A DNA stretch of 61,677 nucleotides, taken from the NCBI GenBank assembly GCA_021801925.1, contig JAKABH010000004.1, forward strand, positions 1-61,677, in the 5' to 3' direction. Shown here in pieces: positions 25,128 through 33,603 of this stretch; position 1 is the first letter of the stretch, and every line of letters starts with the position of its first letter. Position numbers and translations under genes: made by a program. The stretch is from Thermoplasmata archaeon (GTDB lineage: Archaea > Thermoplasmatota > Thermoplasmata > Lutacidiplasmatales > UBA184). The notes under the pieces were generated by a model that was not told where the DNA came from, ran no database searches, and saw nothing but the letters and a program-made list of their open reading frames with translations.

Positions 25128-26090
25128 ATGCGCGTCATCCGAGCCGGGGTGGTCGGGGCCGGGACCATGGGCGCGGCGATCGCCGAACTGCTCGCCTACA
25201 ACGGCGTGGAGGTGGTCCTGACGGACGTGGACGGCCCGGCCGTCGACCGGGGCCTCGCGCGCGTCCGCTCGATCGTCGACGACCTGGTCCGGTTCCACGA
25301 CGGACGGGCCGACACCGAGATCGGGCGCCTCACCGACCTGGTCGGTGCCCTCTCCGACGAGCAGACGGCGCGGCTGCGCCAGAAGCTCGCTTCCCGCTTC
25401 CCCCGGGCCCGCGGCGACGAGGTCGCCGCGCGGGTCCGCGGAACGACCGACTGGGCCGACTTCGCCGACGTCGATCTCGCGATCGAGGCGGTCTTCGAGC
25501 GCGAGGCGGTCAAGCGCCCGGTCCTCGAGGCGCTCGACCGGGCGCTCCCCGAGCACGCGGTGATCGGATCGAACACCTCCTCCCTCTCGATCACCCGGCT
25601 CGCCCGCGGGCTCCGCCACGTCCGCGCGTCGCTCGGCGTGCATTTCTTCAATCCCCCGTACACCCTGCCCCTCGTCGAGGTCGCCGCGGGGGTCGAGACC
25701 CGCGAGGAGGTCGTCACCGAGACGATCGAGTTCCTGCAGGGGCTGCGCAACCACCGGTACCCGCTCCTTCCGATCCGGGTGCGCGAGTCGCCCGCGTTCG
25801 TCGTGAACCGGCTGCTGATCCCCGTCCTCAACGAGGCGTGTTTCGCCCTCTCGGAGCAGCTCGCCTCGTCCCGGGACATCGATGCGGCGATGAAGGCGGG
25901 CGCCGGCATGCCGATGGGGCCGTTCGAGCTCGCCGACCTGGTCGGCCTCGACGTCACCCTCGAGGTCGCCGAGACGCTCCACCGCGAGCTGGGGGACCCG
26001 AAGTACCGTCCCGCCCCGCTCCTGCGCCGGCTGGTCGACGCCGGCCACTTGGGCCGGAAGAGCGGCCGCGGCTTCTACGAGTACGTCTGA
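25128..26090 (+). CDS. 3-Hydroxyacyl-CoA dehydrogenase
   Basis: NAD-dependent oxidation of 3-hydroxyacyl-CoA to 3-ketoacyl-CoA, as in beta-oxidation. A 320-residue protein from the ATG at 25128, with TTATGTAT 28-37 nt upstream. The Rossmann motif is [20 protein letters not shown] near the N-terminus. The catalytic-site motifs are [12 protein letters not shown] and [17 protein letters not shown] (catalytic His), with the family's C-terminal half ([32 protein letters not shown]) and the end [10 protein letters not shown]. It is complete and of usual length for the stand-alone enzyme. Neighbours in acyl-CoA metabolism are the thiolase, an SCP2 protein and an acyl-CoA ligase. Confidence 0.92.
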   Translation: MRVIRAGVVGAGTMGAAIAELLAYNGVEVVLTDVDGPAVDRGLARVRSIVDDLVRFHDGRADTEIGRLTDLVGALSDEQTARLRQKLASRFPRARGDEVAARVRGTTDWADFADVDLAIEAVFEREAVKRPVLEALDRALPEHAVIGSNTSSLSITRLARGLRHVRASLGVHFFNPPYTLPLVEVAAGVETREEVVTETIEFLQGLRNHRYPLLPIRVRESPAFVVNRLLIPVLNEACFALSEQLASSRDIDAAMKAGAGMPMGPFELADLVGLDVTLEVAETLHRELGDPKYRPAPLLRRLVDAGHLGRKSGRGFYEYV

Positions 26091-26146
26091 GCCGGTGGAG
26101 GCGGCGGAGCCGGCCGGGGCGAGCCGCCCCGCGGGTCCCGACCGCC

Positions 26147-26155
26147 CTTAAAAGC
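26147..26155 (+). promoter_or_regulatory. TATA-like element for the SCP2 gene
   Basis: CTTAAAAGC is 22-30 nt before the GTG at 26177, which decides that start over upstream in-frame codons. Confidence 0.5.
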
Positions 26156-26176
26156 CGGTACGACTTCCGCGGGAGC

Positions 26177-26575
26177 GTGCCGTTTCCGTCGGCGGCGTGG
26201 GCCGAGGCGTTCCGGATCGCGGTGAACCAGAACGAGGCGTACCGCGACGCCGCCCGGGCCTGGGAGGGCGACATCGTCTTCCTGGTGCGGCCCCCGGACG
26301 CCCAGGCGCCGGCGCCCGGCATCCACCTCGAGCTCGCCCACGGCACCTGCTCCGCCGCGACGTTCCACCCGGACGCTCGGGCGGTGGCGAGCGAGTTCGT
26401 CTACGAGGGGTCGCCCGAGAACTGGGCGCGCCTCCTGCGCGGGGAGGTCGACCCCGTGAAGTCGATCCTGGACGGGACGTTCAAGATCCGCGGGAACCTC
26501 GCCAAGGCGATGCGCTTTACCCGCGCCGCGAAGGAACTGGTCGAGACGGCGGCCCGCATCCCGGCCGACGGCTGA
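26177..26575 (+). CDS. SCP2 sterol-carrier-like lipid-binding protein
   Basis: A 132-residue single-domain protein from a GTG at 26177. It has the SCP2 pattern: an N-terminal helix (WAEAFRIAVNQNEAYRDAA), beta strands (DIVFLVRPPD, IHLELAHGTC), and the C-terminal helices after LLRGEVDPVKSILDGTFKIR. The phrase DG-x-F-K-I-x-G-N is typical of SCP2 folds, which bind acyl chains or acyl-CoA. There is no signal peptide, so it is cytoplasmic. It lies directly after the 3-hydroxyacyl-CoA dehydrogenase in a group of acyl-CoA genes, which suits lipid or acyl-CoA handling; the ligand is unknown. Confidence 0.82.
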   Translation: MPFPSAAWAEAFRIAVNQNEAYRDAARAWEGDIVFLVRPPDAQAPAPGIHLELAHGTCSAATFHPDARAVASEFVYEGSPENWARLLRGEVDPVKSILDGTFKIRGNLAKAMRFTRAAKELVETAARIPADG

Positions 26576-26591
26576 GCGGCCCGGGCCGCTC

Positions 26592-27590
26592 TCAGTGGGC
26601 CGCGACGGGGGCGACGCCCGCGGCCGAGGCGGTCGTCGGGGTCAGGGTCGGCGCCGCCGCGCGGGCGGGAGGTTTCGGCGGCGGCGGGAAGAGCGCCCTC
26701 TTCAGGAACTCCCCGAGGCGGGCCCATCCGGCCTCGGCGGCGCGCAGGTCGTAGGCGCGGAGGTCGCGCGAGAGGAAGTTGTGCCCAACGCCGGGGACGG
26801 TGACGATCTCGGAGGCGGGGGGCGGCAGGGCGCGGCGGAGCTGCTCGACCGCCTTCGCGGCGGCGCGGTCCCGCTCCCCGACCAGACAGAAGAGCGGGGC
26901 GGAGACGAGCGTCGCGAGGTCGGCGGGGCGCACCGGCATCGGGTAGGCGAGCGCGACCGCCGACAGGCGGGTCTCCCGGGCGGCCAGGGCGAGCGCGAGG
27001 CTCCCGCCGTAGGAGATCCCGAGCAGCGCGCTGCGGGTGGGGTCGACCATGTCGCGGCCCCGGAGGAAGGCGAGCGCATCGGAGTAGAGGTCGACGAGCG
27101 TCGCCACCCGTCGGGCCGACGTCGGCACACCGCCCCCGACGGAGACCCCGGAGCGCATCGCCAGGTGGTGGGCCGGCCCGACCCCGTCGGTCTTCCCGAC
27201 GTCGGGGAGGAAGACCTCGATCCCCTCCCGGGCGAGGCGGATCGCCCCGTCCAGCACCGTCGTCGTGATCCCGTAGACGTCCGGACAGGCGAGCACCGCC
27301 GGATGCCGCACCCGCCGGGTCGGCGTGAGGAGGATCCCCTGCGCCGTCCCCGAACGGGCGATCGAGGAGGGGTACCAGACGCGCTCGCTGCGGTAGGGGG
27401 GAAGCGGCGCCCCGGGTTTCTGGTCGGTCGTGACCCACTTCTTGTTGAGGAAGTCAAGGACGCAGAGCTTGTACCGCTCCTTGGCGAGGACGATCACCGC
27501 CTGGCGGGTCCCGCAGATGTCGCACACCCCGATGATGCCGCTGCCGTACTCGGGCGGCAGGTTCAGCATCTGGTCGTCGTCCCGGGGCAT
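26592..27590 (-). CDS. Dienelactone-hydrolase-like alpha/beta hydrolase with N-terminal CxxC segment
   Basis: A 332-residue protein from ATG 27590. Residues 1-60 are an unusual N-terminal segment with CDICGTRQAVIVLAKERYK, a half zinc-ribbon with a third Cys at KLCVLDF. The alpha/beta hydrolase domain follows: HPAVLACPDVYGITTTVLDG, nucleophile elbow GISYGGS (Ser), an acid-loop region near APLFCLVGERDR and the His in VPGVGHNFLS. The tail is Pro/Ala-rich. Dienelactone hydrolases open lactones or esters; the substrate here is unknown. The gene converges on the SCP2 gene with a 16-nt gap. The N-terminal metal-like segment is not usual for this family. Confidence 0.83.
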   Translation of the reverse strand: MPRDDDQMLNLPPEYGSGIIGVCDICGTRQAVIVLAKERYKLCVLDFLNKKWVTTDQKPGAPLPPYRSERVWYPSSIARSGTAQGILLTPTRRVRHPAVLACPDVYGITTTVLDGAIRLAREGIEVFLPDVGKTDGVGPAHHLAMRSGVSVGGGVPTSARRVATLVDLYSDALAFLRGRDMVDPTRSALLGISYGGSLALALAARETRLSAVALAYPMPVRPADLATLVSAPLFCLVGERDRAAAKAVEQLRRALPPPASEIVTVPGVGHNFLSRDLRAYDLRAAEAGWARLGEFLKRALFPPPPKPPARAAAPTLTPTTASAAGVAPVAAH

Positions 27591-27617
27591 GGTCGCGCCC
27601 GTCGAGCCGAGGTCGAT

Positions 27618-28043
27618 TCATAACGGTTGCCGCGGGGTGCGGCGTCTCGTCCGGACGCCGGGGCTTCCGGACCGGGCCGACGGCGGGAGGCCCACGCGAA
27701 GCTCGAGACGGCTACGATCCCGGGGGGCCAGGACGGTCACGCCGGCCGCGACGAGCCGGGCCTGCAGCCGGGCATCGGCCGTTACGACCGCGGCGCCGAG
27801 CCGGCGGGCGGCCGCGAGGACGCCCGCGTCCCCCCGCCCGGAGGCCGGCGCCGGCGGAAACCGCGCGGCGAGCGCCCGGGCGACCGTCGCCCCCGCCTCG
27901 GCCCGGTCGACGAGCCGGTCGAGCTCGCCCCGCACGACCGTCGGGACCAGGATCGCGGCGCCGGGCAGGAGGCGTCCGATCTCCGCCTCGAGCGGGAAGC
28001 TGCGGGTCGCCGCGAGGAACAGGGCGTTCGTGTCGAGGAGGAC
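27618..28043 (-). CDS. PIN-domain ribonuclease-like protein, start not resolved
   Basis: The conserved reading begins at 28043 with VLLDTNALFLAATRSFPLE (first PIN Asp). It continues through VVRGELDRLVDRAEAG (Glu), GRGDAGVLAAARRLGAAVV and TADARLQARLVAAGV (later Asp), the acid set of PIN nucleases. The layout resembles archaeal VapC9/FCF1-like proteins. No ATG, GTG or TTG precedes this point in frame without running about 165 nt into the acyl-CoA ligase. A GTG that overlaps the ligase stop (GTGA) is out of frame by two bases. Either a 2-nt indel lies in the run GCCCGCGCG or an unusual start is used. The C-terminal tail is Arg-rich. Confidence 0.6.
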   Translation of the reverse strand, partial: VLLDTNALFLAATRSFPLEAEIGRLLPGAAILVPTVVRGELDRLVDRAEAGATVARALAARFPPAPASGRGDAGVLAAARRLGAAVVTADARLQARLVAAGVTVLAPRDRSRLELRVGLPPSARSGSPGVRTRRRTPRQPL

Positions 28044-28062
28044 GCGCGGGCGGCGGCCCGGC

Positions 28063-29658
28063 TCACGGTCGGCGGGTGCCGATCCCGAGCGCCTCGCGGT
28101 CGTGCTGCACGCCTCCCGTCCGTCCGCGGAGCAGGTACCGCTGGGACTTCTGGTTCGCGGTCTTCGGGATCTCGTCCACGAACTCGAGGTAGCGGGGCAC
28201 CATGAAGAACGGCAGGTGCTCGACGGCAAAGCGGAACAGTTCCTCCGGCGAGACGGCCGCGCCGGGCTTGAGCTGCACGAACGCCTTCACGTCCTCCTCG
28301 CCGAGGGGGCTCGGGACGCCGACCACCACCGACTCGAACACCGCCGGGTGCCGGTTGAGCGCCGACTCGACGTCGTACGGGGCCAGGTTCTCGCCGCGCC
28401 GGCGGATGACGTCCTTCTTCCGATCGACGAAGTAGTAGTAGCCGTCGTCGTCCCGGGTGACGTAGTCGCCGGTGTGGAACCAGCCGTTCCGCCACGCCTC
28501 GCGCGTCTGCGCCTCCTTGCCGAGGTAGCCCAAAAACATCGTCGAGGGGGCCCGGGGCCGCACGATCAGCTCCCCGCGGCTTCCGTTCGGGACCGGCCGA
28601 TCGTCGTCGTCGACGACCTGCGCCTCGACGAACGCGAGCGGCAGGCCGATCGAGCCCAGCCGGATCGCGCCCGGGGGGTTCATGAGCGTCGTGCAGCCGC
28701 ACTCGGTCATCCCGTACAGTTCCACGACGGTGAGGCCGAACCGCGCCTCGAACTCCTTCCAGATCCCCCGGGTCGTGCCGGCGGTGAGCGCGGTGCGGAC
28801 GCGGTGGGTCCGGTCGGTCGGCCGCTCGGGCTGCTTGTAGAGGACGTTGATCATCGAGATCAGGAGCGAGACGTGCGTCGCCCCGAACCGCGCCGCGGTC
28901 TCCCAGTACGTCGACGCGTGGAACCGCTCCTCGAAGGCGGCGGTGCCGTCGTTCAGCAGCGCGGTGAGGGCGGTCATCTCCTGGGCGTTGCAGTGGAAGA
29001 GCGGCAGCGCGGTGAAGAGCACCGAGTCGTCCTCGAGCCGGCTGCGCCGCCCGATCTCGAGTGCCGTGCGGAGCATCTGCTCGTGGGGGATGATCGCCCC
29101 CTTGGGCGGTCCCGTCGTTCCGCTCGTGTAAAGGATCGCCGCGGGGTCCGCCGGGGCGGGCGGCGGGAGGGCGGGCGACAGGGCCCCCGACTCCAGGGCG
29201 CCCCATCCGCGTACGGAGCCGGGGAGCGGCGCCCCCGGTTCGGCTCCGCGGGGCACGACCCACTCGGTCCCGATCCCGACCTCGGCGCGCACGGCCGCAT
29301 ACGTCTCCCAGAGGCGCCGGTCGAGGACCAGTCCCTTCGGGGCGCAGTCGGCGAGCTCGTAGCGGAGGATCTCGCCCTTGAGGCCCGTGTTCAGGGGAAC
29401 GAGGACGGCGGCGCGCTTCGCCAGACCGAACCAGAGGAGCGGGAACTCGGGCGTGTTGTAGAGGAGCGCCGCCACGCGGTCGCCCGGCCCGACCCCCGCC
29501 GCCTCTAGGCCGTTCGCGATCCGATCCGACTCGCGGTCAAGCTCGGCATAGGAGAACGACCGGTCCTCGAACCGAAGCGCGGGCCGGCCCCCGTTCTTGC
29601 GCGCCTTCTCCCGCACCAGCGTCACGAGGTCGTGGTACTCTTCGCCGGCGGTGAGCAT
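28063..29658 (-). CDS. Acyl-CoA synthetase (AMP-forming, adenylate-forming family)
   Basis: Activates a carboxylic acid to acyl-AMP and then acyl-CoA. A 531-residue protein from the ATG at 29658, chosen because a TATA-like CGCTTATGC (29681-29689, minus) sits 23-31 nt before it; 31 in-frame residues upstream look unrelated. Signature motifs: ILYTSGTTGPPKGAIIPHEQ (P-loop-like A3), VELYGMTECGCT (A5), HTGDYVTRDDDGYYYFVDRK (A7) and KDVIRRRGENLAPYDVE (A8). The A10 lysine region IPKTANQKSQRY is present. Medium- or long-chain substrate preference is not visible. It fits the nearby acyl-CoA enzymes. Confidence 0.92.
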   Translation of the reverse strand: MLTAGEEYHDLVTLVREKARKNGGRPALRFEDRSFSYAELDRESDRIANGLEAAGVGPGDRVAALLYNTPEFPLLWFGLAKRAAVLVPLNTGLKGEILRYELADCAPKGLVLDRRLWETYAAVRAEVGIGTEWVVPRGAEPGAPLPGSVRGWGALESGALSPALPPPAPADPAAILYTSGTTGPPKGAIIPHEQMLRTALEIGRRSRLEDDSVLFTALPLFHCNAQEMTALTALLNDGTAAFEERFHASTYWETAARFGATHVSLLISMINVLYKQPERPTDRTHRVRTALTAGTTRGIWKEFEARFGLTVVELYGMTECGCTTLMNPPGAIRLGSIGLPLAFVEAQVVDDDDRPVPNGSRGELIVRPRAPSTMFLGYLGKEAQTREAWRNGWFHTGDYVTRDDDGYYYFVDRKKDVIRRRGENLAPYDVESALNRHPAVFESVVVGVPSPLGEEDVKAFVQLKPGAAVSPEELFRFAVEHLPFFMVPRYLEFVDEIPKTANQKSQRYLLRGRTGGVQHDREALGIGTRRP

Positions 29659-29680
29659 CGGGCGTCCGAACCCCGGGGGC

Positions 29681-29689
29681 GCATAAGCG
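29681..29689 (-). promoter_or_regulatory. TATA-like element for the acyl-CoA synthetase
   Basis: CGCTTATGC on the minus strand, 23-31 nt before ATG 29658, fixes the likely leaderless start. Confidence 0.5.
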
Positions 29690-29749
29690 TTCGGCGGGCG
29701 CCGTCGCCGCATCGGAAGGCCTTGATAGTCGGGGGGACGTGCGGGCGGC

Positions 29750-30238
29750 ATGCCCGCCCCGGAACGCCCCTACCGGCCCGACCAGCCGATCGTCGCGGAG
29801 ATCGCCGGCGGGGCGGTCGTGATCCACCCGGACGGCAGCCGCCTCTGCCTCCTGCACTACGCGGCGGAGGACCGGTGGGCCCTCCCGAAGGGCCACGTCG
29901 ACCCCGGGGAATCCCTCGAGGCGGCGGCCCGCCGGGAGGTGCACGAGGAGACCGGACTCGCCGAGGTCGTCCTGGGAGCGGAGATCGCCGAGGTCCACTA
30001 CCGCTTCTACGACGCGCGCCGCGCCCGCAACGTCTACAAGATCGCGGTCTACTTCCTCGCTCGAGCGTCCGAGACGCAGCTCCGTCCGGAGGCGATCTTC
30101 GACCGGGCGGAGTGGGTCGGCCTCGCGGACGCCCGGGCCCGGGTACCGTTCGAGACCGATCGTACGGTCCTGGATGCGGCGGCCCGTGCCCTGGCGACGG
30201 TCCCACCCGTCCCCGGATCCTTCGGCCGGGAAAAGTAA
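29750..30238 (+). CDS. Nudix hydrolase, diadenosine-tetraphosphatase-like
   Basis: A 162-residue protein from ATG 29750 with TATA-like CTTGATAG about 25 nt upstream. The Nudix box GHVDPGE...REVHEETGL (residues 48-70) matches GX5EX7REUXEEXGU exactly, so metal-dependent hydrolysis of a nucleoside diphosphate linked to another moiety is expected. The preceding WALPKGH and the following HYRFYDARRARNVYKIAVYF fit the Ap4A hydrolase/MutT subgroup of archaea. It is divergent from the acyl-CoA synthetase and convergent with the secreted-protein gene. The substrate is inferred at subgroup level only. Confidence 0.9.
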   Translation: MPAPERPYRPDQPIVAEIAGGAVVIHPDGSRLCLLHYAAEDRWALPKGHVDPGESLEAAARREVHEETGLAEVVLGAEIAEVHYRFYDARRARNVYKIAVYFLARASETQLRPEAIFDRAEWVGLADARARVPFETDRTVLDAAARALATVPPVPGSFGREK

Positions 30239-30290
30239 GGAAGGGGTTGCGGCGGGCCCGATGGGCCCGCCGGGCCGGGCGTGGGCCGGC

Positions 30291-31667
30291 CTACACGGAC
30301 GGAGGCCGCGGCGGCTCGAGGGCCGATGCGGCCGGCTCCGGGGCGGCGGGCGGGGCCGCGGCGCGCCGGGATCGGGCCCGCCAGGCGAGCGCGGTCCCGG
30401 TCCCCGCGATCGCGACGACCGCGAGCGCGATCACACCGACCGCGAGGAGGCCTCCGCCCAGCAGGGTCGCTCCCCCGGTGGCGGGGCACGCGCCCTGCAG
30501 GCAGTCGGCCTGCGCCTGCGCCGCGGCGACGCTCATCGGCTGCGCGTAGACGGTGCCCCCCGGGGCGGTCGAGGACGATGCGGCGGGCGCTGCGCCGAGC
30601 GGCGCGGGGCCGAGCCCCGAGAAGGTGCCGTCCGTCGCGGCAAACGAAGTCGCCGCGGCCCGGACGATCGGACCCCGGGCGGACGAGGTCACGAACAGCG
30701 TCTCCGAAGCCCCGTAGCCGACCGACGCCGAGCCGAAGCCGTCCCGGTCGAACCCGTGCACGGCGCCACCGAACAGGTCGAACCCGTGCGGGACGAGGAC
30801 GAAGCCGTCGTAGGCGTCCACGGGTCCCTGGATCGCCAGCACGACCGCCGCCCGCGGCACCAGGTTCCGGTACGGGTAGTGGCTGCCGACCACCGATCCC
30901 GACAGGTAGACCGGGCCCGTGGTGGTCCAGTTCCCCGCGCTGCTCCCGCTCCCGGAGCCGACCGTCCCGTTCCATCCGTGGTCGGACCAGGCGTAGGCGA
31001 AGCTCCAGTTCGCCGAAGGGGTCGCGTTCGCCGTGGCCGTCCAGTGGGGCGTGGCGCTCAGGTTCAGGGGCAGGAGCCCGAGGGCGGGCGCGAAGGCGAT
31101 CTCGGCATCGGCGGACCCGGTGACGTTGAAGTAGGCGCTGTGCCCGCGGCCGGCGTTCGCCACGAGCATCGCCTCACGGACCGTCGACCGGGCGGAGAGG
31201 GATTCGTTGGCGATCCCGAGCGCCGGGACGGCGACCCCGGCGGAGTCGACCGTCGCGTTGTCCGTCAGGTTGACGAACGCCGTGTCCGACGCGCTGCCGA
31301 AGTAGGTGTAGCTCGCCGAGACGTTCGGCGCGGCGAACGAGGCGGAAAGGTTCACGCCCACCGTCCGCTGCTCCTCGAGCAGTACGGTCGAGTTCGAAGT
31401 GTTCGTCTCGGTGAAGACGACCGTCCAGCCGAAGGCGGCGTGCCAGGTGAGCGTCGATCCGCCGATCGTGGTGGTGCCGTTCGAGTACCCTTGGCCCCCG
31501 TAGGCCCACTGGGTGGTCGCGTTCGTCGTCGCCGACGCCTGGATCGCCGGAGCCGCGCTCGCCGAGCCCGTCAGGGCCGGTGCGAGGGCCAGCCCGACGA
31601 GGGCGGCCAGGCCGACGGCCAAGGCCATTCGTGTCGCGGTCCGGTGTCGCTCTCCGTTTCGGTTCAT
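30291..31667 (-). CDS. Secreted, membrane-anchored Thr/Ser/Asn-rich protein
   Basis: A 458-residue protein from ATG 31667. The signal peptide MALAVGLAALVGLALAPALT ends near ASA-AP. An ectodomain of about 350 residues follows, with many N-x-S/T sequons (NATTQWAYGG, NVSASYTYFG, NVTGSADAEI). A Cys pair lies just before the membrane (ADCLQGACPATGG), then a helix (LLAVGVIALAVVAIAG) and a basic cytoplasmic tail. The layout (export signal, glycosylated beta-rich body, C-terminal anchor) matches the surface protein at 14113 but no PKD or propeller is seen. Its family is not recognised; envelope location is inferred. Confidence 0.82.
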   Translation of the reverse strand: MNRNGERHRTATRMALAVGLAALVGLALAPALTGSASAAPAIQASATTNATTQWAYGGQGYSNGTTTIGGSTLTWHAAFGWTVVFTETNTSNSTVLLEEQRTVGVNLSASFAAPNVSASYTYFGSASDTAFVNLTDNATVDSAGVAVPALGIANESLSARSTVREAMLVANAGRGHSAYFNVTGSADAEIAFAPALGLLPLNLSATPHWTATANATPSANWSFAYAWSDHGWNGTVGSGSGSSAGNWTTTGPVYLSGSVVGSHYPYRNLVPRAAVVLAIQGPVDAYDGFVLVPHGFDLFGGAVHGFDRDGFGSASVGYGASETLFVTSSARGPIVRAAATSFAATDGTFSGLGPAPLGAAPAASSSTAPGGTVYAQPMSVAAAQAQADCLQGACPATGGATLLGGGLLAVGVIALAVVAIAGTGTALAWRARSRRAAAPPAAPEPAASALEPPRPPSV

Positions 31668-31814
31668 GGTCCTCCGGACGGACCTCGTCCGTCCACTCCC
31701 TCGACCCGGCCCGGGTCGGATAAGCGTCGGGCCCGCGGGAGGGAACGGAGATTGGACCCCGTGCTACGGTCTCTACGGCGGCAGCGAAGCCGGTCGGCGA
31801 TGCGGATCCGGGGG

Positions 31815-33506
31815 CTACGGATCTTCGGGGCCGGCCGGTGGCAGCGACGGGATCCGGAACCGGGCCCTCCGCGCGATCGCCACCGACTCCGGATAGCCGG
31901 CGTCGGCGTGCCGGGCCACCCCGATCCCGGGGTCGTTGTGCAGCGCGAGCCCGATGCGCCGGCCGGCCTCGGGCGTGCCGTCCGCGACGACCACGAGGCC
32001 GGCGTGGATCGAGTTGCCGATCCCGACCCCCCCGCCGTGGTGGACCGAGACCCACGTGGCCCCGCTCGCGACGTTGAGGAGCGCGTTCAGGATCGGCCAA
32101 TCGGCGATGGCGTCCGACCCGTCGCGCATCGCCTCCGTCTCCCGGAAGGGGCTCGCGACCGCGCCCGTGTCGTGGTGGTCGCGGCCGATGGCGATCGGGG
32201 CGCGGAGCGATCCGTCGTGCACGAGATCGTTGACGAGGCGGCCGAACCGCTCCCGGTCCCCGTATCCCATGTAGCAGATCCGCGCGGGGAGTCCCTGGAA
32301 GCGGACCTTCTCGCCCGCGAGCCGGATCCAGCGGCAGAGGTTCGCCTGCTCCGAGAACTCCCGCAGGATCATCGCGTCCACGCGGTGGATGTCGTCGGGC
32401 TCGCCGCTCAGGGCGACCCAGCGGAACGGGCCGCTCCCCACCGCAAAGAGCGGACGGATGTACCGCGGCACGTAGCCGTGGATGTCGAAGGCATTCGCGA
32501 CCCCGGCGTCCCGCGCCTGCGTGCGGAAGTTGTTCCCGTAGTCGAACGCCACGGCGCCGGCGGCCTGCAGGGCGAGGATCGCCCGCGCCTCGGTCGCGAG
32601 CGAGGTCCGGACCCGGGCGAGGTACCCCGGGAGATCCTGGGCCCGCAGCGTCGCCGCCGTCTCGACCGTGAGTCCCAAGGGAATGTAGCCGACCCGCAGG
32701 TCGTGGGCGGCGGTCTGGTCGCTGACGACATCGGGCACGATCCCCCGACGGACGATCTCCGGGTAGACGTCGGCGGCGTTCGCCTCCAGGCCGATCGAGA
32801 GCGGCCGGCCGGCCCGGCTCGCCTCCGTGACCAGCGCGAGCGCCTCGGGGAGGTCCTCGGCGCGGCGGTCGAGGTAGGCGAGCCCGCGCCGCCGCTCGAT
32901 CGCCCGCGGGTCGACGTCGACGGTCAGCGAGACCCCCCCGAGCATCGAGACGGCGAGCGGTTGGGCGCCGCCCATTTCGCCGAGCCCGCTCGACAGCATC
33001 CACCGGCCCCGGAGGTCGTCCGCGCCGAACTCCCGCCGGGCGAGGGCGGCGAGCGTCTCGTACGTTCCCTGCAGGATCCCCTGCGTCCCGATGTAGATCC
33101 AGCTGCCGGCCGTCATCTGGCCGTACATCGTGAGGCCGCGCGCCTCCAGGTCCCAGAAGATCTCGTCGGTCGCCCATCGGGGGACGACGTTGGCGTTGGC
33201 GATGAGGATCCTCGGCGCCTCCGCCTGCGTCGGAAAGACGCCGACCGGCTTACCCGATTGGATCAGGAGGGTTTCCGTGGGCCCCAGCTCGCGCAGGGCG
33301 CCGACGATCTGATCGAAGGCGGTCCAGCTCCGAGCGGCCTTGCCGCGCCCTCCGTAGACGATCAGGTGATCCGGGTCCCGCGCGACCTCCGGATCGAGAT
33401 TGTTCATCAGCAGCCGCAGCGCGGCCTCCTGCGGCCATCCGCGGCAGGAGAGGGTCGGGCCGCGCGGGGCCGTCACGCGCCGGGGACCGGAGGGGAGATC
33501 GGACAT
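31815..33506 (-). CDS. hutU: Urocanate hydratase
   Basis: Converts urocanate to 4-imidazolone-5-propionate in histidine breakdown. A 563-residue protein (usual length about 550) from ATG 33506, with a TATA-like CCTACTTA about 25 nt upstream. Motifs: [19 protein letters not shown] at the N-terminus, [17 protein letters not shown] (NAD-binding glycine loop), [12 protein letters not shown], and near the C-terminus [16 protein letters not shown] and [20 protein letters not shown]. All hallmark segments are intact. No histidase, imidazolonepropionase or formiminotransferase gene is in the window, so the rest of the pathway, if present, is elsewhere. Confidence 0.95.
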   Translation of the reverse strand: MSDLPSGPRRVTAPRGPTLSCRGWPQEAALRLLMNNLDPEVARDPDHLIVYGGRGKAARSWTAFDQIVGALRELGPTETLLIQSGKPVGVFPTQAEAPRILIANANVVPRWATDEIFWDLEARGLTMYGQMTAGSWIYIGTQGILQGTYETLAALARREFGADDLRGRWMLSSGLGEMGGAQPLAVSMLGGVSLTVDVDPRAIERRRGLAYLDRRAEDLPEALALVTEASRAGRPLSIGLEANAADVYPEIVRRGIVPDVVSDQTAAHDLRVGYIPLGLTVETAATLRAQDLPGYLARVRTSLATEARAILALQAAGAVAFDYGNNFRTQARDAGVANAFDIHGYVPRYIRPLFAVGSGPFRWVALSGEPDDIHRVDAMILREFSEQANLCRWIRLAGEKVRFQGLPARICYMGYGDRERFGRLVNDLVHDGSLRAPIAIGRDHHDTGAVASPFRETEAMRDGSDAIADWPILNALLNVASGATWVSVHHGGGVGIGNSIHAGLVVVADGTPEAGRRIGLALHNDPGIGVARHADAGYPESVAIARRARFRIPSLPPAGPEDP

Positions 33507-33603
33507 CGGTCCGCGACGTCCGCCCGAGGCTAAGTAGGCTTGGTCGGCCGGCCCCGACCCGGTCCGTCCCGCGCGGTCGGGGATCCCGCGTTGGGCGACG
33601 TCC

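Noticed and set aside
30174-33533. 1119-codon plus-strand frame opposite the secreted protein and urocanate hydratase
   Set aside because: Antisense to a textbook urocanate hydratase; repetitive Arg/Glu/Pro composition only.
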